Assembly: GCF_014655295.1 (NCBI RefSeq)
Contig: NZ_BNBI01000002.1
Location: 496,001-560,000 of the forward strand
Source of the DNA: Streptomyces fumanus
GTDB lineage: Bacteria; Actinomycetota; Actinomycetes; Streptomycetales; Streptomycetaceae
Reading direction: 5' to 3'
Length of the DNA stretch: 64,000 nt
In this document: in pieces, positions 43,775-53,597 of the stretch
Layout of the letters: each line of letters starts with the position of its first letter
Position numbering within the stretch: the first letter of the stretch is position 1
Translations under genes and position numbers: made by a program
Notes under the pieces: generated by a model
What the model saw: only the letters and a program-made list of their open reading frames with translations
The model's database searches: none
What the model was told of the DNA's origin: nothing

Positions 43775-45268
43775 GTGAGCACCGAGAACGAGGGCACCGC
43801 GGTACCCCCGGCCCCGTCCGCACCTCCCGTGCCGGTGGATTCTCCCGCAGCCAGCGCCCAGCCGCAGGGCGGCCCGGCCGACGCCTCCCAGGGCCGGCCG
43901 CCGTACGCGCCGCCCACGCCGCCCGCGTCGGCGGCGCCGGGCCAGCAGGGCGTCCAGGGCTCGGCCCCCGACGCCTCCTGGCCGCCGCCCCCGCCGCCGT
44001 CCACCCCGTCGTACGGCGGTCACGGCGACGGCCCGGCCGGCCCCGGCGGACCGGGCGGTCCGGGTGGTCCGGGCGACCCGGGCAGTCCCGGAGGCTGGGG
44101 CGCCCCGTACCAGCAGCCCGCGCCCGCGCCCCAGCAGCCCGCGCCGAAGTCCGGCCGCGGGCGCGGCGGCCTGTTCGCCGGTGTCCTGGTGGCCGCCCTG
44201 GTGGCGGGCGGCCTGGGCGGCGGCCTCGGCTACACGCTGGCCGAGAACAACGACGACAGCGGTTCCACCACGGTCGCCGCCTCCGACACGGGCGGCTCGC
44301 TCAAGCGCGACCCGGGCACGGTCGCGGGCGTGGCCGCCAGGTCGCTGCCCAGCACGGTCACCATCGAGGCCGAGAGCACCAGCGGCGAGGGCGGCACCGG
44401 CACCGGCTTCGTCTTCGACAAGCAGGGCCACATCCTCACCAACAACCACGTGGTCGCCGAGGCGGTCGACGGCGGCAAGCTCACCGCCACCTTCCCCGAC
44501 GGCAAGAAGTACAACGCCACGGTGGTCGGCCACGCCCAGGGCTACGACGTCGCCGTCATCAAGCTCCAGAACGCGCCGACGACCCTCAAGCCGCTCGCCC
44601 TCGGCGACAGCGACAAGGTGGCCGTCGGAGACTCCACCATCGCCATCGGCGCCCCCTTCGGCCTGTCCAACACGGTGACCACGGGCATCATCAGCGCCAA
44701 GGACCGCCCGGTCGCCTCCAGCGACGGCAGCGCCGACAGCAAGGCGTCCTACATGAGCGCCCTGCAGACCGACGCCTCCATCAACCCGGGCAACTCCGGC
44801 GGCCCGCTGCTGGACGCCCAGGGGAACGTCATCGGGATCAACTCCGCGATCCAGTCCGCGAGCAACGGCCTCGGCGGCACCGGCCAGGCCGGCTCCATCG
44901 GCCTCGGCTTCGCCATCCCGATCAACCAGGCCAAGTACGTCGCCCAGCAACTGATCAAGACCGGCAAGCCGGTGTACGCGAAGATCGGCGCCTCCGTCTC
45001 CCTGGAGGAGACCACCGACGGCGCCAAGATCACCGACCAGGGCGTCGGCGGCGCCGAGCCGGTCGAGCCGGGCGGCCCCGCCGCCGACGCCGGCCTCAAG
45101 CCCGGTGACGTCATCACCAAGCTCGACGACCACGTCATCGACAGCGGCCCGACCCTGATCGGCGAGATCTGGACCCACCAGCCCGGCGACAAGGTCACGG
45201 TCACCTACGAGCGCGGCGGCAAGGAACACACCGTCGAACTCACCCTCGGCTCCAAGACGGGCGACTGA
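43775..45268 (+). CDS. HtrA/DegP-like membrane-anchored serine protease with PDZ domain
   Basis: A 497-aa protein. A Pro/Gly/Ser-rich cytoplasmic N-terminus (about 1-130) is followed by one transmembrane helix (LFAGVLVAALVAGGLGGGLG). A trypsin-like domain carries the complete triad: His225 (NNHVVAE), Asp258 (YDVAVIKL) and Ser341 (NPGNSGGPL). A PDZ domain (about 405-490) contains AGLKPGDVITKLD. It degrades or senses misfolded proteins outside the membrane. The GTG at 43775 has GAGGAGA upstream. The N-terminal extension is typical of Streptomyces HtrA paralogues. Confidence 0.95.
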   Translation: MSTENEGTAVPPAPSAPPVPVDSPAASAQPQGGPADASQGRPPYAPPTPPASAAPGQQGVQGSAPDASWPPPPPPSTPSYGGHGDGPAGPGGPGGPGGPGDPGSPGGWGAPYQQPAPAPQQPAPKSGRGRGGLFAGVLVAALVAGGLGGGLGYTLAENNDDSGSTTVAASDTGGSLKRDPGTVAGVAARSLPSTVTIEAESTSGEGGTGTGFVFDKQGHILTNNHVVAEAVDGGKLTATFPDGKKYNATVVGHAQGYDVAVIKLQNAPTTLKPLALGDSDKVAVGDSTIAIGAPFGLSNTVTTGIISAKDRPVASSDGSADSKASYMSALQTDASINPGNSGGPLLDAQGNVIGINSAIQSASNGLGGTGQAGSIGLGFAIPINQAKYVAQQLIKTGKPVYAKIGASVSLEETTDGAKITDQGVGGAEPVEPGGPAADAGLKPGDVITKLDDHVIDSGPTLIGEIWTHQPGDKVTVTYERGGKEHTVELTLGSKTGD

Positions 45269-45329
45269 CCCCCACGCCCGTGCCGACCCGTTACCCTGGT
45301 CCCCGCGCCACCGATCACGACCGGCGCGG

Positions 45330-45416
45330 GGTGGGTTGCCCGAGCGGCCTAAGGGAACGGTCTTGAAAACCGTCGTGGCGGCGACGTCACCGTGGGTTCA
45401 AATCCCACACCCACCG
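45330..45416 (+). tRNA. tRNA-Ser (anticodon UGA)
   Basis: Acceptor stem GGTGGGT (45330-45336) pairs with ACCCACC (45409-45415), discriminator G. The anticodon TGA lies in the loop CTTGAAAA. A long variable arm (GTGGCGGCGACGTCAC) marks a class II tRNA, and the T arm contains GGTTCAAATCC. CCA is not encoded. Confidence 0.97.
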
Positions 45417-45425
45417 CGGAGTTAT

Positions 45426-45456
45426 GGCCCCTGACCAGGCGAGATGGTCGGGGGCC
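45426..45456 (+). terminator. Hairpin terminator after tRNA-Ser(UGA)
   Basis: GGCCCCTGACCA (45426-45437) pairs with TGGTCGGGGGCC (45445-45456), one G-U pair, loop GGCGAGA. Confidence 0.8.
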
Positions 45457-45468
45457 GTTGCCGTGTCG

Positions 45469-46014
45469 TCAGGGGCGGGACAGGGACCAGGTCTGGAGGG
45501 CGTAGGGGCGGCCCTTTTCCTCGCCGGTGATCAAGGGGGTGTCGAGGAGGGTGAAGCCCGCCTTGGTGGCTACGGCGACGCTGGCGGTGTTCTCGGCCTC
45601 CAGTTCCAGGATCACGCGGGCCGCGTCGAGTTGGTCGAAGGCGTACGCGGTCATCAGGCGGACCGCCCGGACGGCCAGCCCCTGGCCGCGGTGGGCCGGG
45701 CCGACCGCGTAGCCGATCTCCATGGCGTCGGGGGTCCGGCGCAGCATGACCTCGCCGAGGGGTGCGTCGCCGTCGGTGGTGATGGCGAGCAGCATGGCCG
45801 TGCCGTCCGCCCGCAGTTGCCGGTCCCGGTCCAGCCGTGCGCGGGCGGCCGCGTCGTCGAAGGGGGAGACGATCGGGGTCCAGTACGCGATGTCGGGGTG
45901 GTCGAACAGCGCCGGCATCGCGGGCAGGTCGTCCTCCGTCCAGTCGCGGAGGATCAGGCCCTCCCCGGAGAGCCGTATCCGCTCGGGGAAGGGCGATGAC
46001 ACGGGGCTGTTCAC
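45469..46014 (-). CDS. GNAT-family N-acetyltransferase
   Basis: A 181-aa protein of the RimJ/RimL-like acetyltransferase_3 group: LRDWTEDDLPAMPALFDHP at the start, EIGYAVGPAHRGQGLAVRAV (acetyl-CoA-binding motif A with GxGxA) and LELEAENTASVAVATKAGF (motif B). The substrate is unknown; relatives modify protein N-termini or antibiotics. The GTG lies at 46014. Confidence 0.9.
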   Translation of the reverse strand: MNSPVSSPFPERIRLSGEGLILRDWTEDDLPAMPALFDHPDIAYWTPIVSPFDDAAARARLDRDRQLRADGTAMLLAITTDGDAPLGEVMLRRTPDAMEIGYAVGPAHRGQGLAVRAVRLMTAYAFDQLDAARVILELEAENTASVAVATKAGFTLLDTPLITGEEKGRPYALQTWSLSRP

Positions 46015-46256
46015 GTGGGGGACCTCTCTGGCCGGTTCGGGACGGGACGGGATGGGACGGGGCAGGATAACCGGGGGCGGGTGGCGAACGACCAGGGTTT
46101 TTCCGGCGTCCGTGACGGGAGCGGGGGGTCGCCCGTTTCTCGTCGTCTCGGCTCTTGGGGGCGTCGAGGGCCAGGGGGCTGCGGGGTCGTATGGTGCGGG
46201 GGCAGGGAAGGTGCTGGTGGCGCGGCGGTCGGTCGTCGTGGGCGGGAGGGGGAACG

Positions 46257-46901
46257 GTGATCAGTCTGGCCGCTGTCGGGGGAGTGGCGCTGGTGGAGTT
46301 GGGGATGGCGCTGACTCCCGGGCCGAACATGATCCATCTCGCCTCCCGTGCGATCGCCCAGGGGAGGAGGGCGGGGTTGGTCGGGCTCGGCGGGACGGCC
46401 GTGGGGTTCGTGTGTTACCTGGTGGCCGCGGCCGCGGGGCTGTCCGCGTTGTTCGTCGCCGTGCCGGTGGCCTTCCTGGTGGTCAAGCTGGCCGGGGCCG
46501 TGTACCTGGGCTTTCTCGCCTGGGGCATGCTCAAGCCCGGGGGCCGGTCGCCGTTCGCGCCGGCCTCGGACGTGCCTCCGGTCTCCGATGCCCGGCTGTT
46601 CTCGATGGGGTTGCTGACCAATCTGCTCAACCCCAAGATCGCTCTGCTGTACGCCGCCCTGCTGCCCCAGTTCCTGGACCCGCAGGCGGGTCCGGCGTGG
46701 GCGCAACTGCTTCAGCTCGGCGGGGTGCAGATCGTCGTGGGGATCGCCGTGAACGCCCTGGTGGTGCTGGGCGCGGCGCGGGTGTCGGCGTTCCTTGCCG
46801 CCCGGCCGCGGGCGCTGGCGGTCCAGCGGTTCACGGCGGGGGGTCTGCTGGGGGTCTTCGCGGTGCGGACCGCCCTGTCGCGTACTCCCGGCGCCGCCTG
46901 A
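46257..46901 (+). CDS. LysE/RhtB-family amino-acid exporter
   Basis: A 214-aa protein with six predicted helices and the family signature near the N-terminus, ALTPGPNMIHLASRAIAQG. SMGLLTNLLNPKIALLYAALLPQF is the conserved central motif. The GTG at 46257 has GGGAGGGGG upstream. It exports amino acids or related small molecules; the substrate is unknown. Confidence 0.93.
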   Translation: MISLAAVGGVALVELGMALTPGPNMIHLASRAIAQGRRAGLVGLGGTAVGFVCYLVAAAAGLSALFVAVPVAFLVVKLAGAVYLGFLAWGMLKPGGRSPFAPASDVPPVSDARLFSMGLLTNLLNPKIALLYAALLPQFLDPQAGPAWAQLLQLGGVQIVVGIAVNALVVLGAARVSAFLAARPRALAVQRFTAGGLLGVFAVRTALSRTPGAA

Positions 46902-46962
46902 ACCTCGCCGGGAGCGCCGGGAGCGCCGGGAGCCCCAGGGGCCTTCCGCCGGGTCCCGTCCG

Positions 46963-47829
46963 TCACGGCCGGTGCCCCGTCATGCGGGCCGCCGAGGCGA
47001 TGGTCGCGCGGGCCTCCTGTTCGGTGAGGCCGGTGTGGACGGCCGCGTCGATCAGGGCGTTCTTGAGGGCGGGCCCGATGCCGTCCTCGTAGGCGCGGCA
47101 GGCGGCCCAGAAGAGACGGGTGTTGCGCTGGCCCTCGTGGGCGGCGAGGACGAACTGGACGAGACCGCGGCCGTGTCCCCCGGTGGCCGCCGGTGCCCGG
47201 CCCGGTCGCCGCGGCGGGGGCAGGAGCAGGCGCAGCAGGGCGGGTGGGCAGGTGGCGGGCGGCAGATGGGCGGTGCCCGGCGCCGTGGTGTAGGCACCGT
47301 GCCGGGTGACGGAGCCGGGGCCGACCAGGTAGCCGCCGGCGCCGCGGACGTCGATGCCGGGCGCGAGGCGGCCCGCGGAGTTGGGGACGGCCACGCCGGG
47401 CGGGCCGGTGAGCCAGAGGTGCCGTCCGCCGCTGGGGGTCAGCACGACCACCGTGGGCGGGATGGTGAACAGGTGCCGCAGGGCCAGTTCCCGCAGGGCG
47501 GTCGAGGAGGCGCCGTCCGGCTTGGTGTCCAGGTCGATGCCGATGAGGTGGTGCGGCGGCAGTCCGCAGGCGATGCCGTAGCCCGTGGCCCAGGGCGCCG
47601 CCGCGAACAGTTCCCGGACGCGGGCGGGGTCGGTGGCCGCGTCGTACACCCCGTGGCCCAGGCGGCCGCACTCGCCGTGGCAGGGCCGGGGGTCGGGGTC
47701 GTCGCGGTGCGGGGAGCGCAGGGCCGGCAGCTTGGTGGGGGACAGGGGGATGACGGCCAGGCCGCGTTCGGCGGCTGACAGGGCGTGTGCGAGGGCCGGC
47801 GTCCTGGCCTGCCGGTCGGTGGTGGCCAT
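46963..47829 (-). CDS. Primase-polymerase (AEP/Prim-Pol) domain protein
   Basis: A 288-aa protein of the bifunctional DNA primase/polymerase N-terminal family. It has GLAVIPLSPTKLPAL, the catalytic hhDhD motif GIDLDTKPDG, GGRHLWLTGP and DVRGAGGYLVGPGS. A zinc-like Cys/His set (CHGECGRLGHG) lies near residues 49-59. The C-terminal ~80 residues are helical. Such domains are found in plasmids and prophages and, as stand-alone genes, in Streptomyces chromosomes. It converges with the LysE gene. It keeps the metal-binding Asp pair, unlike its paralogue at 39069. Confidence 0.88.
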   Translation of the reverse strand: MATTDRQARTPALAHALSAAERGLAVIPLSPTKLPALRSPHRDDPDPRPCHGECGRLGHGVYDAATDPARVRELFAAAPWATGYGIACGLPPHHLIGIDLDTKPDGASSTALRELALRHLFTIPPTVVVLTPSGGRHLWLTGPPGVAVPNSAGRLAPGIDVRGAGGYLVGPGSVTRHGAYTTAPGTAHLPPATCPPALLRLLLPPPRRPGRAPAATGGHGRGLVQFVLAAHEGQRNTRLFWAACRAYEDGIGPALKNALIDAAVHTGLTEQEARATIASAARMTGHRP

Positions 47830-48187
47830 GGGTCCATGGTCGTACGCATGTTCGAGGAAGGGAAGGGGGCAGTGTCCGGCACGCGGAGGTGGCCGGGGTC
47901 GGGGCGGTGGTGGCGTAACGGTTCACCTCTTGTGGGGCTTGGGGTGTGGTGGTCCCGCATGTCCCGAGTGGGAGGACAGGGAGGTAAAAGGGTTTATCTA
48001 CTTGTCCTCACGCTTGAGAGGGAATCGGAGTGTCCGAGGTGGTTCGCCGGGGGCGGGTGGGCAACTCTGATCACGCGACGTCGTGCACCACACCGAGGCG
48101 GGTGGCCAACTGCCTTGGGAAATGGCCTGGTTCAGGTATTCACGCGCGGCCGGTGGTGAGCCGGAGCGCAGCTTTCAGGAGGACAAC
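47830..48187. other. Spacer upstream of the secreted protein
   Basis: A 358-bp divergent spacer. The segment GGTAAAAGGGTTTATCTACTT (about 47982) is the most AT-rich part and is a likely promoter area. No gene or hairpin stands out. Confidence 0.5.
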
Positions 48188-48511
48188 ATGGCAAGCATCC
48201 GTACCGCCCGCGTCATCGCCGCCGTCTCCGCCCTGCCCCTCGCCGCCGCCCTCTTCGCAGGCATGGCCGCCGCGGACAGCGGCGCCCTCGCGGACAACGG
48301 ATCGGCCGCGATCGCCTCGGAAGCCTTCGCCGGGATCGTCGGCAGCGGCGTCGGCGGGGACAACTTCGGCAACTCGGCGACCACCCAGCAGCAGGCGGTC
48401 GGCGCGGGCGCCTCGAACCAGAGCAACACCGCGCAGGTCAACGGGTCGGCGTTCACGGCCGTCAGCCAGGGCAACGAGAACGTGGCCGTCGGCTTCAGCC
48501 CGCTGTGGTGA
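48188..48511 (+). CDS. Small secreted Asn/Gln-rich protein
   Basis: A 107-aa protein with a Sec signal peptide (about 1-29, ending in AAAD). The mature ~78 residues contain no Cys and spaced Asn/Gln/Ser units (GDNFGNSATTQQQAVGAGAS, NQSNTAQVN, SQGNENVAVG), a pattern reminiscent of curlin-like or beta-solenoid repeats. The ATG has AGGAGG 5 nt upstream, an excellent site. It is flanked by long spacers, so monocistronic. Similarity to chaplins or rodlins is not evident at the motif level, but location and composition fit a surface protein. Confidence 0.8.
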   Translation: MASIRTARVIAAVSALPLAAALFAGMAAADSGALADNGSAAIASEAFAGIVGSGVGGDNFGNSATTQQQAVGAGASNQSNTAQVNGSAFTAVSQGNENVAVGFSPLW

Positions 48512-49116
48512 CGGGCTGAGGGGCCGGTGAGGTGTGGGGACACCGGCGCCGGCCCCCAGGATCACCGGAGGGGGTGTTGCTCCGCGTCCGCGCGGTGGTG
48601 CTACGGCGCCGCCGCGCGGGCGTCTTTCCACGCGCCCCGCGCCCGCGCCCGCGCCCCGCGCCCGCGCCCGCGCACCGCGCCCGTGTCCCGCGCACCGCGC
48701 CCGTGTCCCGCGCCCGCGCCCGTGTCCCGCGCCCGTGTCCCGCGCCCGCGCCCGTGTCCCGCGCCCGTGTCCCGCGCCCGCGCCCGTGTCCCGCGCCCGT
48801 GTCCCGCGCCCGCGCCCGTGTCCCGCGCCCGTGCCCCGCGCCCGCGCCCGTGCCCCGCGCCCGCGCCCGTCCCCCCGGCCCGCGCCCGTGCCCCCTGGCT
48901 CGTACGCCGCTCCCGTCCCGCTTCTGTCCCCGCTCTTGTCCCCGCTCCCGTCCTCCTCCCCGGCGGAGGTACCCCCAGGGGTGAACCCGCACCCCGTCTC
49001 CTCCCCTCGTCCACCTTCAGGAGGTGCAGCGGGTGCCGGCCCTACAACCTGAGGGGGACGTGGCTTCGGGACCTGCGGCCGATCCGGGGACGCCCCCTCG
49101 CTCCTAGCGTTGAGCC
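48512..49116. other. 605-bp spacer containing a tandem-repeat array
   Basis: Contains the CCCGCG/CCCGTG array described separately. Beyond about 48900 the sequence becomes ordinary and should hold the promoter of the sigma-factor gene (GGCTTCGGGACC... near 49063). No ORF with normal composition is present. Confidence 0.6.
48631..48893. repeat. Tandem array of 13- and 19-bp GC-rich units (32-bp period)
   Basis: CGCGCCCGTGTCC (13 bp) alternates with a 19-bp version CGCGCCCGCGCCCGTGTCC. The longer unit starts at 48709, 48741, 48773 and 48805, exactly 32 bp apart. Flanking copies are degenerate. All six frames stay open across the array because no stop codon is possible in it, which explains the long spurious frames there. 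Confidence 0.9.
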
Positions 49117-49674
49117 ATGACCACACCCGTCTGCACCAGCGCTTCGAACGCCGCTACCGCAGCGACGCGGACCCTGCCGTACCCGTCGTTCGCGTCGTAC
49201 GTCAAGGCCCGTCAGCCGGTGCTGCTGCGTACCGCCCGGTCGCTGACCGCCAACCCGAGCGACGCCGAAGACCTGTTGCAGACCGCGCTCGCCAAGACGT
49301 ACGTCGCCTGGGAGCGGATCGAGGACCACCGGGCGCTGGACGGCTATGTGCGCCGGGCCCTGCTGAACACGCGGACCTCGCAGTGGCGCAAGCGCAAGGT
49401 CGACGAGTTCGCGTGCGAGGAGCTGCCCGAGCCGGAGCCCGCGCCCGCCGGGGACGACCCGGCGGAGCAGCAGGCGCTGCACGACGCGATGTGGCGGGCG
49501 ATCATGCGGTTGCCCGCGCGGCAGCGGGCGATGGTCGTCCTGCGGTACTACGAGGATCTCAGCGAGGTCCAGACGGCCGAGGTGCTCGGCGTCTCCGTCG
49601 GCACGGTGAAGTCGGCGGTGTCCCGGGCCTTGGGCAAGCTGCGTGATGATCCGGAGTTGGGGATCGTTCGGTAA
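49117..49674 (+). CDS. SigE-family (ECF) RNA polymerase sigma factor
   Basis: A 185-aa sigma-70-like factor. Region 2 contains SFASYVKARQPVLLRTARSL and ADLLQTAL-type NPSDAEDLLQTALAKTYVAW. Region 4 contains LPARQRAMVVLRYYEDLSEV and a helix-turn-helix (QTAEVLGVSVGTVKSAVSRA). This matches the Streptomyces SigE-family (MbA/SigE70-like) ECF group, which often lacks a classical adjacent anti-sigma factor. None is seen next to it. The ATG was chosen at the first Met, with no strong ribosome-binding site. Confidence 0.92.
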   Translation: MTTPVCTSASNAATAATRTLPYPSFASYVKARQPVLLRTARSLTANPSDAEDLLQTALAKTYVAWERIEDHRALDGYVRRALLNTRTSQWRKRKVDEFACEELPEPEPAPAGDDPAEQQALHDAMWRAIMRLPARQRAMVVLRYYEDLSEVQTAEVLGVSVGTVKSAVSRALGKLRDDPELGIVR

Positions 49675-49815
49675 GGGGGACCGAAAAGGAAGGGCGGCCT
49701 CCCGGCCCCGTCCGGGTGATCGATCACGCTCCCCTAGTGACATACCACGCGGTATGTGCGCAGAATCAGCGCAACCCTTGCCACCGCGTAGGCAATGTCG
49801 CCCCGGGAGGACACC

Positions 49816-51471
<1,656 letters not shown>

Positions 51472-51549
51472 CCACGGTCGGGCACTGTCCGGGCGCTGTC
51501 CGCGAGGACCGGTCGCCGTCGACGGCCCCCGCCGCGTACCCAGGGCCGG

Positions 51550-52821
51550 TCACCGCTTCCGCACCACCGTCACCGACCACCCCAGCACCAGCCACGCCCC
51601 CGCCACCGCGCAGACGCCGCCCCAGCCCCAGTGGCCGAAGGCGGGTCCCGCCAGGGCCGAGGCGAGCGCGCCGCCCGCGAAGCCGGCGACGACGTAGGCG
51701 GTGTTGGCGGTGGCCGGCGTGGAGGTGGTGGTCAGGGCGAGGGTCTGGTTGGCGACGTGCGAGGCGACCAGCGCGGCGTGCACCAGTACCGCCGCCGCGC
51801 ACAGGGCCGCCATGACGTGCCCGCCCAGCCAGAACAGCGGCACGGAGACCGCGGCGAGCAGATACGCCGACCGTACGACCTTGGCGGCACCGAACCGGTC
51901 CACCAGCCCGCCGGCCACCGGCGCGACCGCGCTGGCGGTCAGCCCGAACAGGCCGAACAGCCCGGCCGCGGCGGTCGACAGGTCGTACCCGTCACCGGTC
52001 AGCAGCAGCGCCAGCGAGGTCCATACGGCGCTCCAGGCGCCGTACATCCCGGCCTGGCGCACGCACGCGCGCCACAGGTCGGGCGAGCGCCGCACCACGC
52101 GCGGCAGCGCGGCCAGCCCGGCGAACAGCGGTCCCTCGCGCCGCCGCCGCTCCGCGGGGAGGACGTACGCGGTGGCCAGGCCCAGCAGCGCGGTCAGCAC
52201 CGCCGCGCCCAGGAACACCACCCGCCAGCCGTACGCCTGTCCGATCAGGCCGCCGACCACGCGGGCCGCGACGACGCCGGTGAACAGACCGCCGATGACG
52301 GCCGCGACATGGCTGGCCCGGCGGTCGGCGGGGGCGCGCTCGGCGACCAGCGGGACCAGGAGCTGCGGGACGACGGTCGCGGCGGAGGCGACCAGTACGG
52401 CACCCGCGAGCGCGGCCGTGCCGCCCGACAGCGCGCCGGCCACCAGGGCCGCCGCGGCGACCAGGGCGAGGACGGCGACCAGCCGGCGCCGGTTGACGCT
52501 GTCGCCGAGCGGGGCGAAGAAGAGCAGGCCGGCCGCGTAGCCCAACTGCGCGACCGAGGCGAGCCAGGCCACGGCCGACGGGGTGGAACCGAAGTCGTGG
52601 GCGATGAGGGAGAGCAGCGGGGCCGCGAGGTAGATGTTGGCGGCGGTGACCGCGGTGCAGACGGTGATCAGGGGGAGGAAGAGCCGCGCACGGAGGGAGC
52701 GGCCGGATCGATCGGAACGGCGGCCGGATCGATCGGAACGGCCGGAACGGTTCTTCTGGTGGGGGCCACGGCTCATCTCCCCGTCGGGCGTGGTCCCGGT
52801 GGTTGCGGCTGGTGACGACAT
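51550..52821 (-). CDS. MFS transporter (drug/metabolite exporter)
   Basis: A 423-aa protein with 12 predicted helices and motif A-like GDSVNRRRLVAVLAL after helix 2. The short N-terminal tail carries the repeat (R)SDRSGRRSDRSGR from a small DNA tandem repeat. It belongs to the DHA-type (YnfM-like) exporters. The ATG at 52821 has AAGGAGT upstream. It diverges from a TetR gene, with two operator-like palindromes between them, the usual arrangement for a repressor-controlled efflux pump. The substrate is unknown. Confidence 0.9.
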   Translation of the reverse strand: MSSPAATTGTTPDGEMSRGPHQKNRSGRSDRSGRRSDRSGRSLRARLFLPLITVCTAVTAANIYLAAPLLSLIAHDFGSTPSAVAWLASVAQLGYAAGLLFFAPLGDSVNRRRLVAVLALVAAAALVAGALSGGTAALAGAVLVASAATVVPQLLVPLVAERAPADRRASHVAAVIGGLFTGVVAARVVGGLIGQAYGWRVVFLGAAVLTALLGLATAYVLPAERRRREGPLFAGLAALPRVVRRSPDLWRACVRQAGMYGAWSAVWTSLALLLTGDGYDLSTAAAGLFGLFGLTASAVAPVAGGLVDRFGAAKVVRSAYLLAAVSVPLFWLGGHVMAALCAAAVLVHAALVASHVANQTLALTTTSTPATANTAYVVAGFAGGALASALAGPAFGHWGWGGVCAVAGAWLVLGWSVTVVRKR

Positions 52822-52850
52822 GGGCGGGCGGACTCCTTCGCGCACACGGG

Positions 52851-52868
52851 CAACTAACTGGTTGGTTG
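52851..52868. promoter_or_regulatory. TetR operator copy 1
   Basis: CAACTAACTGGTTGGTTG is an 18-bp palindrome-like site with one mismatch from the second copy's arms. It lies 30 bp upstream of the MFS start. Confidence 0.75.
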
Positions 52869-52906
52869 GAAGAACGCGCCCGCCCCGCCCCTCATTCCCG
52901 CCACGC

Positions 52907-52924
52907 CAACCAAATAGTTGGTTG
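52907..52924. promoter_or_regulatory. TetR operator copy 2
   Basis: CAACCAA-ATAG-TTGGTTG is a perfect 7-4-7 inverted repeat 24 bp before the TetR start. It is 56 bp (start to start) from copy 1. Confidence 0.85.
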
Positions 52925-52947
52925 CCCGCCGGGACTACCCTGGGCCC

Positions 52948-53526
52948 ATGGCAGCAAGGGACCCCGAGGCCACCAAAGCCCGGATCTTCGCGGCGGCCGT
53001 GGCGGAGTTCGCCGCGCACGGTGTCGCCGGCGCCCGCATCGACCGCATCGCGGCCGAGGCCAAGGCCAACAAGCAGCTCATCTACGCCTACTACGGCAAC
53101 AAGACGGAGCTGTTCGCGACCGTCCTGGAGAAGAAGATGCTCGACCTGGCCATCTCGGTCCCGGTCGACCCGGACGACGTCGAGGGCTGGGTCGACCGCC
53201 TCATGGACTACCACGCCGCCCACCCCGAACTCCTGCGCCTGCTGTTCTGGGAGGGCATGGAGTACGGCGTCGCCGAGCTGCCGCACGAGGCCGAACGCCA
53301 CGCGCACTACGCCCGCAAGGTCGCCGCCGTCCGCGACGGCCAGGACCGCGGCGTGATCACCGACGCCATCCCGGCCCCCGACCTGCTCTTCCTGCTGGTC
53401 GCGATGACCAACTGGGCGATGGTCGTCCCCCAGATGAAACGCATCCTGATCGGCGGCGACCCCCCGGACGCCGACCGCCTGCGCGCCTCGATCAAGGAGG
53501 CGGCCCGCAGACTGATCGCGCGGTAG
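52948..53526 (+). CDS. TetR-family transcriptional regulator
   Basis: A 192-aa protein with an N-terminal HTH (KARIFAAAVAEFAAHGVAGA...RIAAEAKANKQLIYAYYGNK) and a helical C-terminal domain typical of the TetR_C group. The ATG at 52948 begins just before the HTH; an upstream frame exists but crosses the operator. It is divergent from the MFS exporter and probably represses both genes through the paired palindromes. The inducer is unknown, possibly the exported compound. Confidence 0.92.
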   Translation: MAARDPEATKARIFAAAVAEFAAHGVAGARIDRIAAEAKANKQLIYAYYGNKTELFATVLEKKMLDLAISVPVDPDDVEGWVDRLMDYHAAHPELLRLLFWEGMEYGVAELPHEAERHAHYARKVAAVRDGQDRGVITDAIPAPDLLFLLVAMTNWAMVVPQMKRILIGGDPPDADRLRASIKEAARRLIAR

Positions 53527-53597
53527 CCGCGTATGCGCCTGTGTATGCGCCTGCGTATGTGTATGCGTACGCGTATGCCGGCACCGCTACCGGACCG

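Noticed and set aside
48631-48893. A CRISPR array
   Set aside because: The units are contiguous with no unique spacers, and no cas genes are near.
53528-53577. A regulatory array in the repeated GTATGCG/CCTGTGTATG sequence
   Set aside because: It is a short simple repeat in a convergent gap after the TetR stop; nothing suggests binding.
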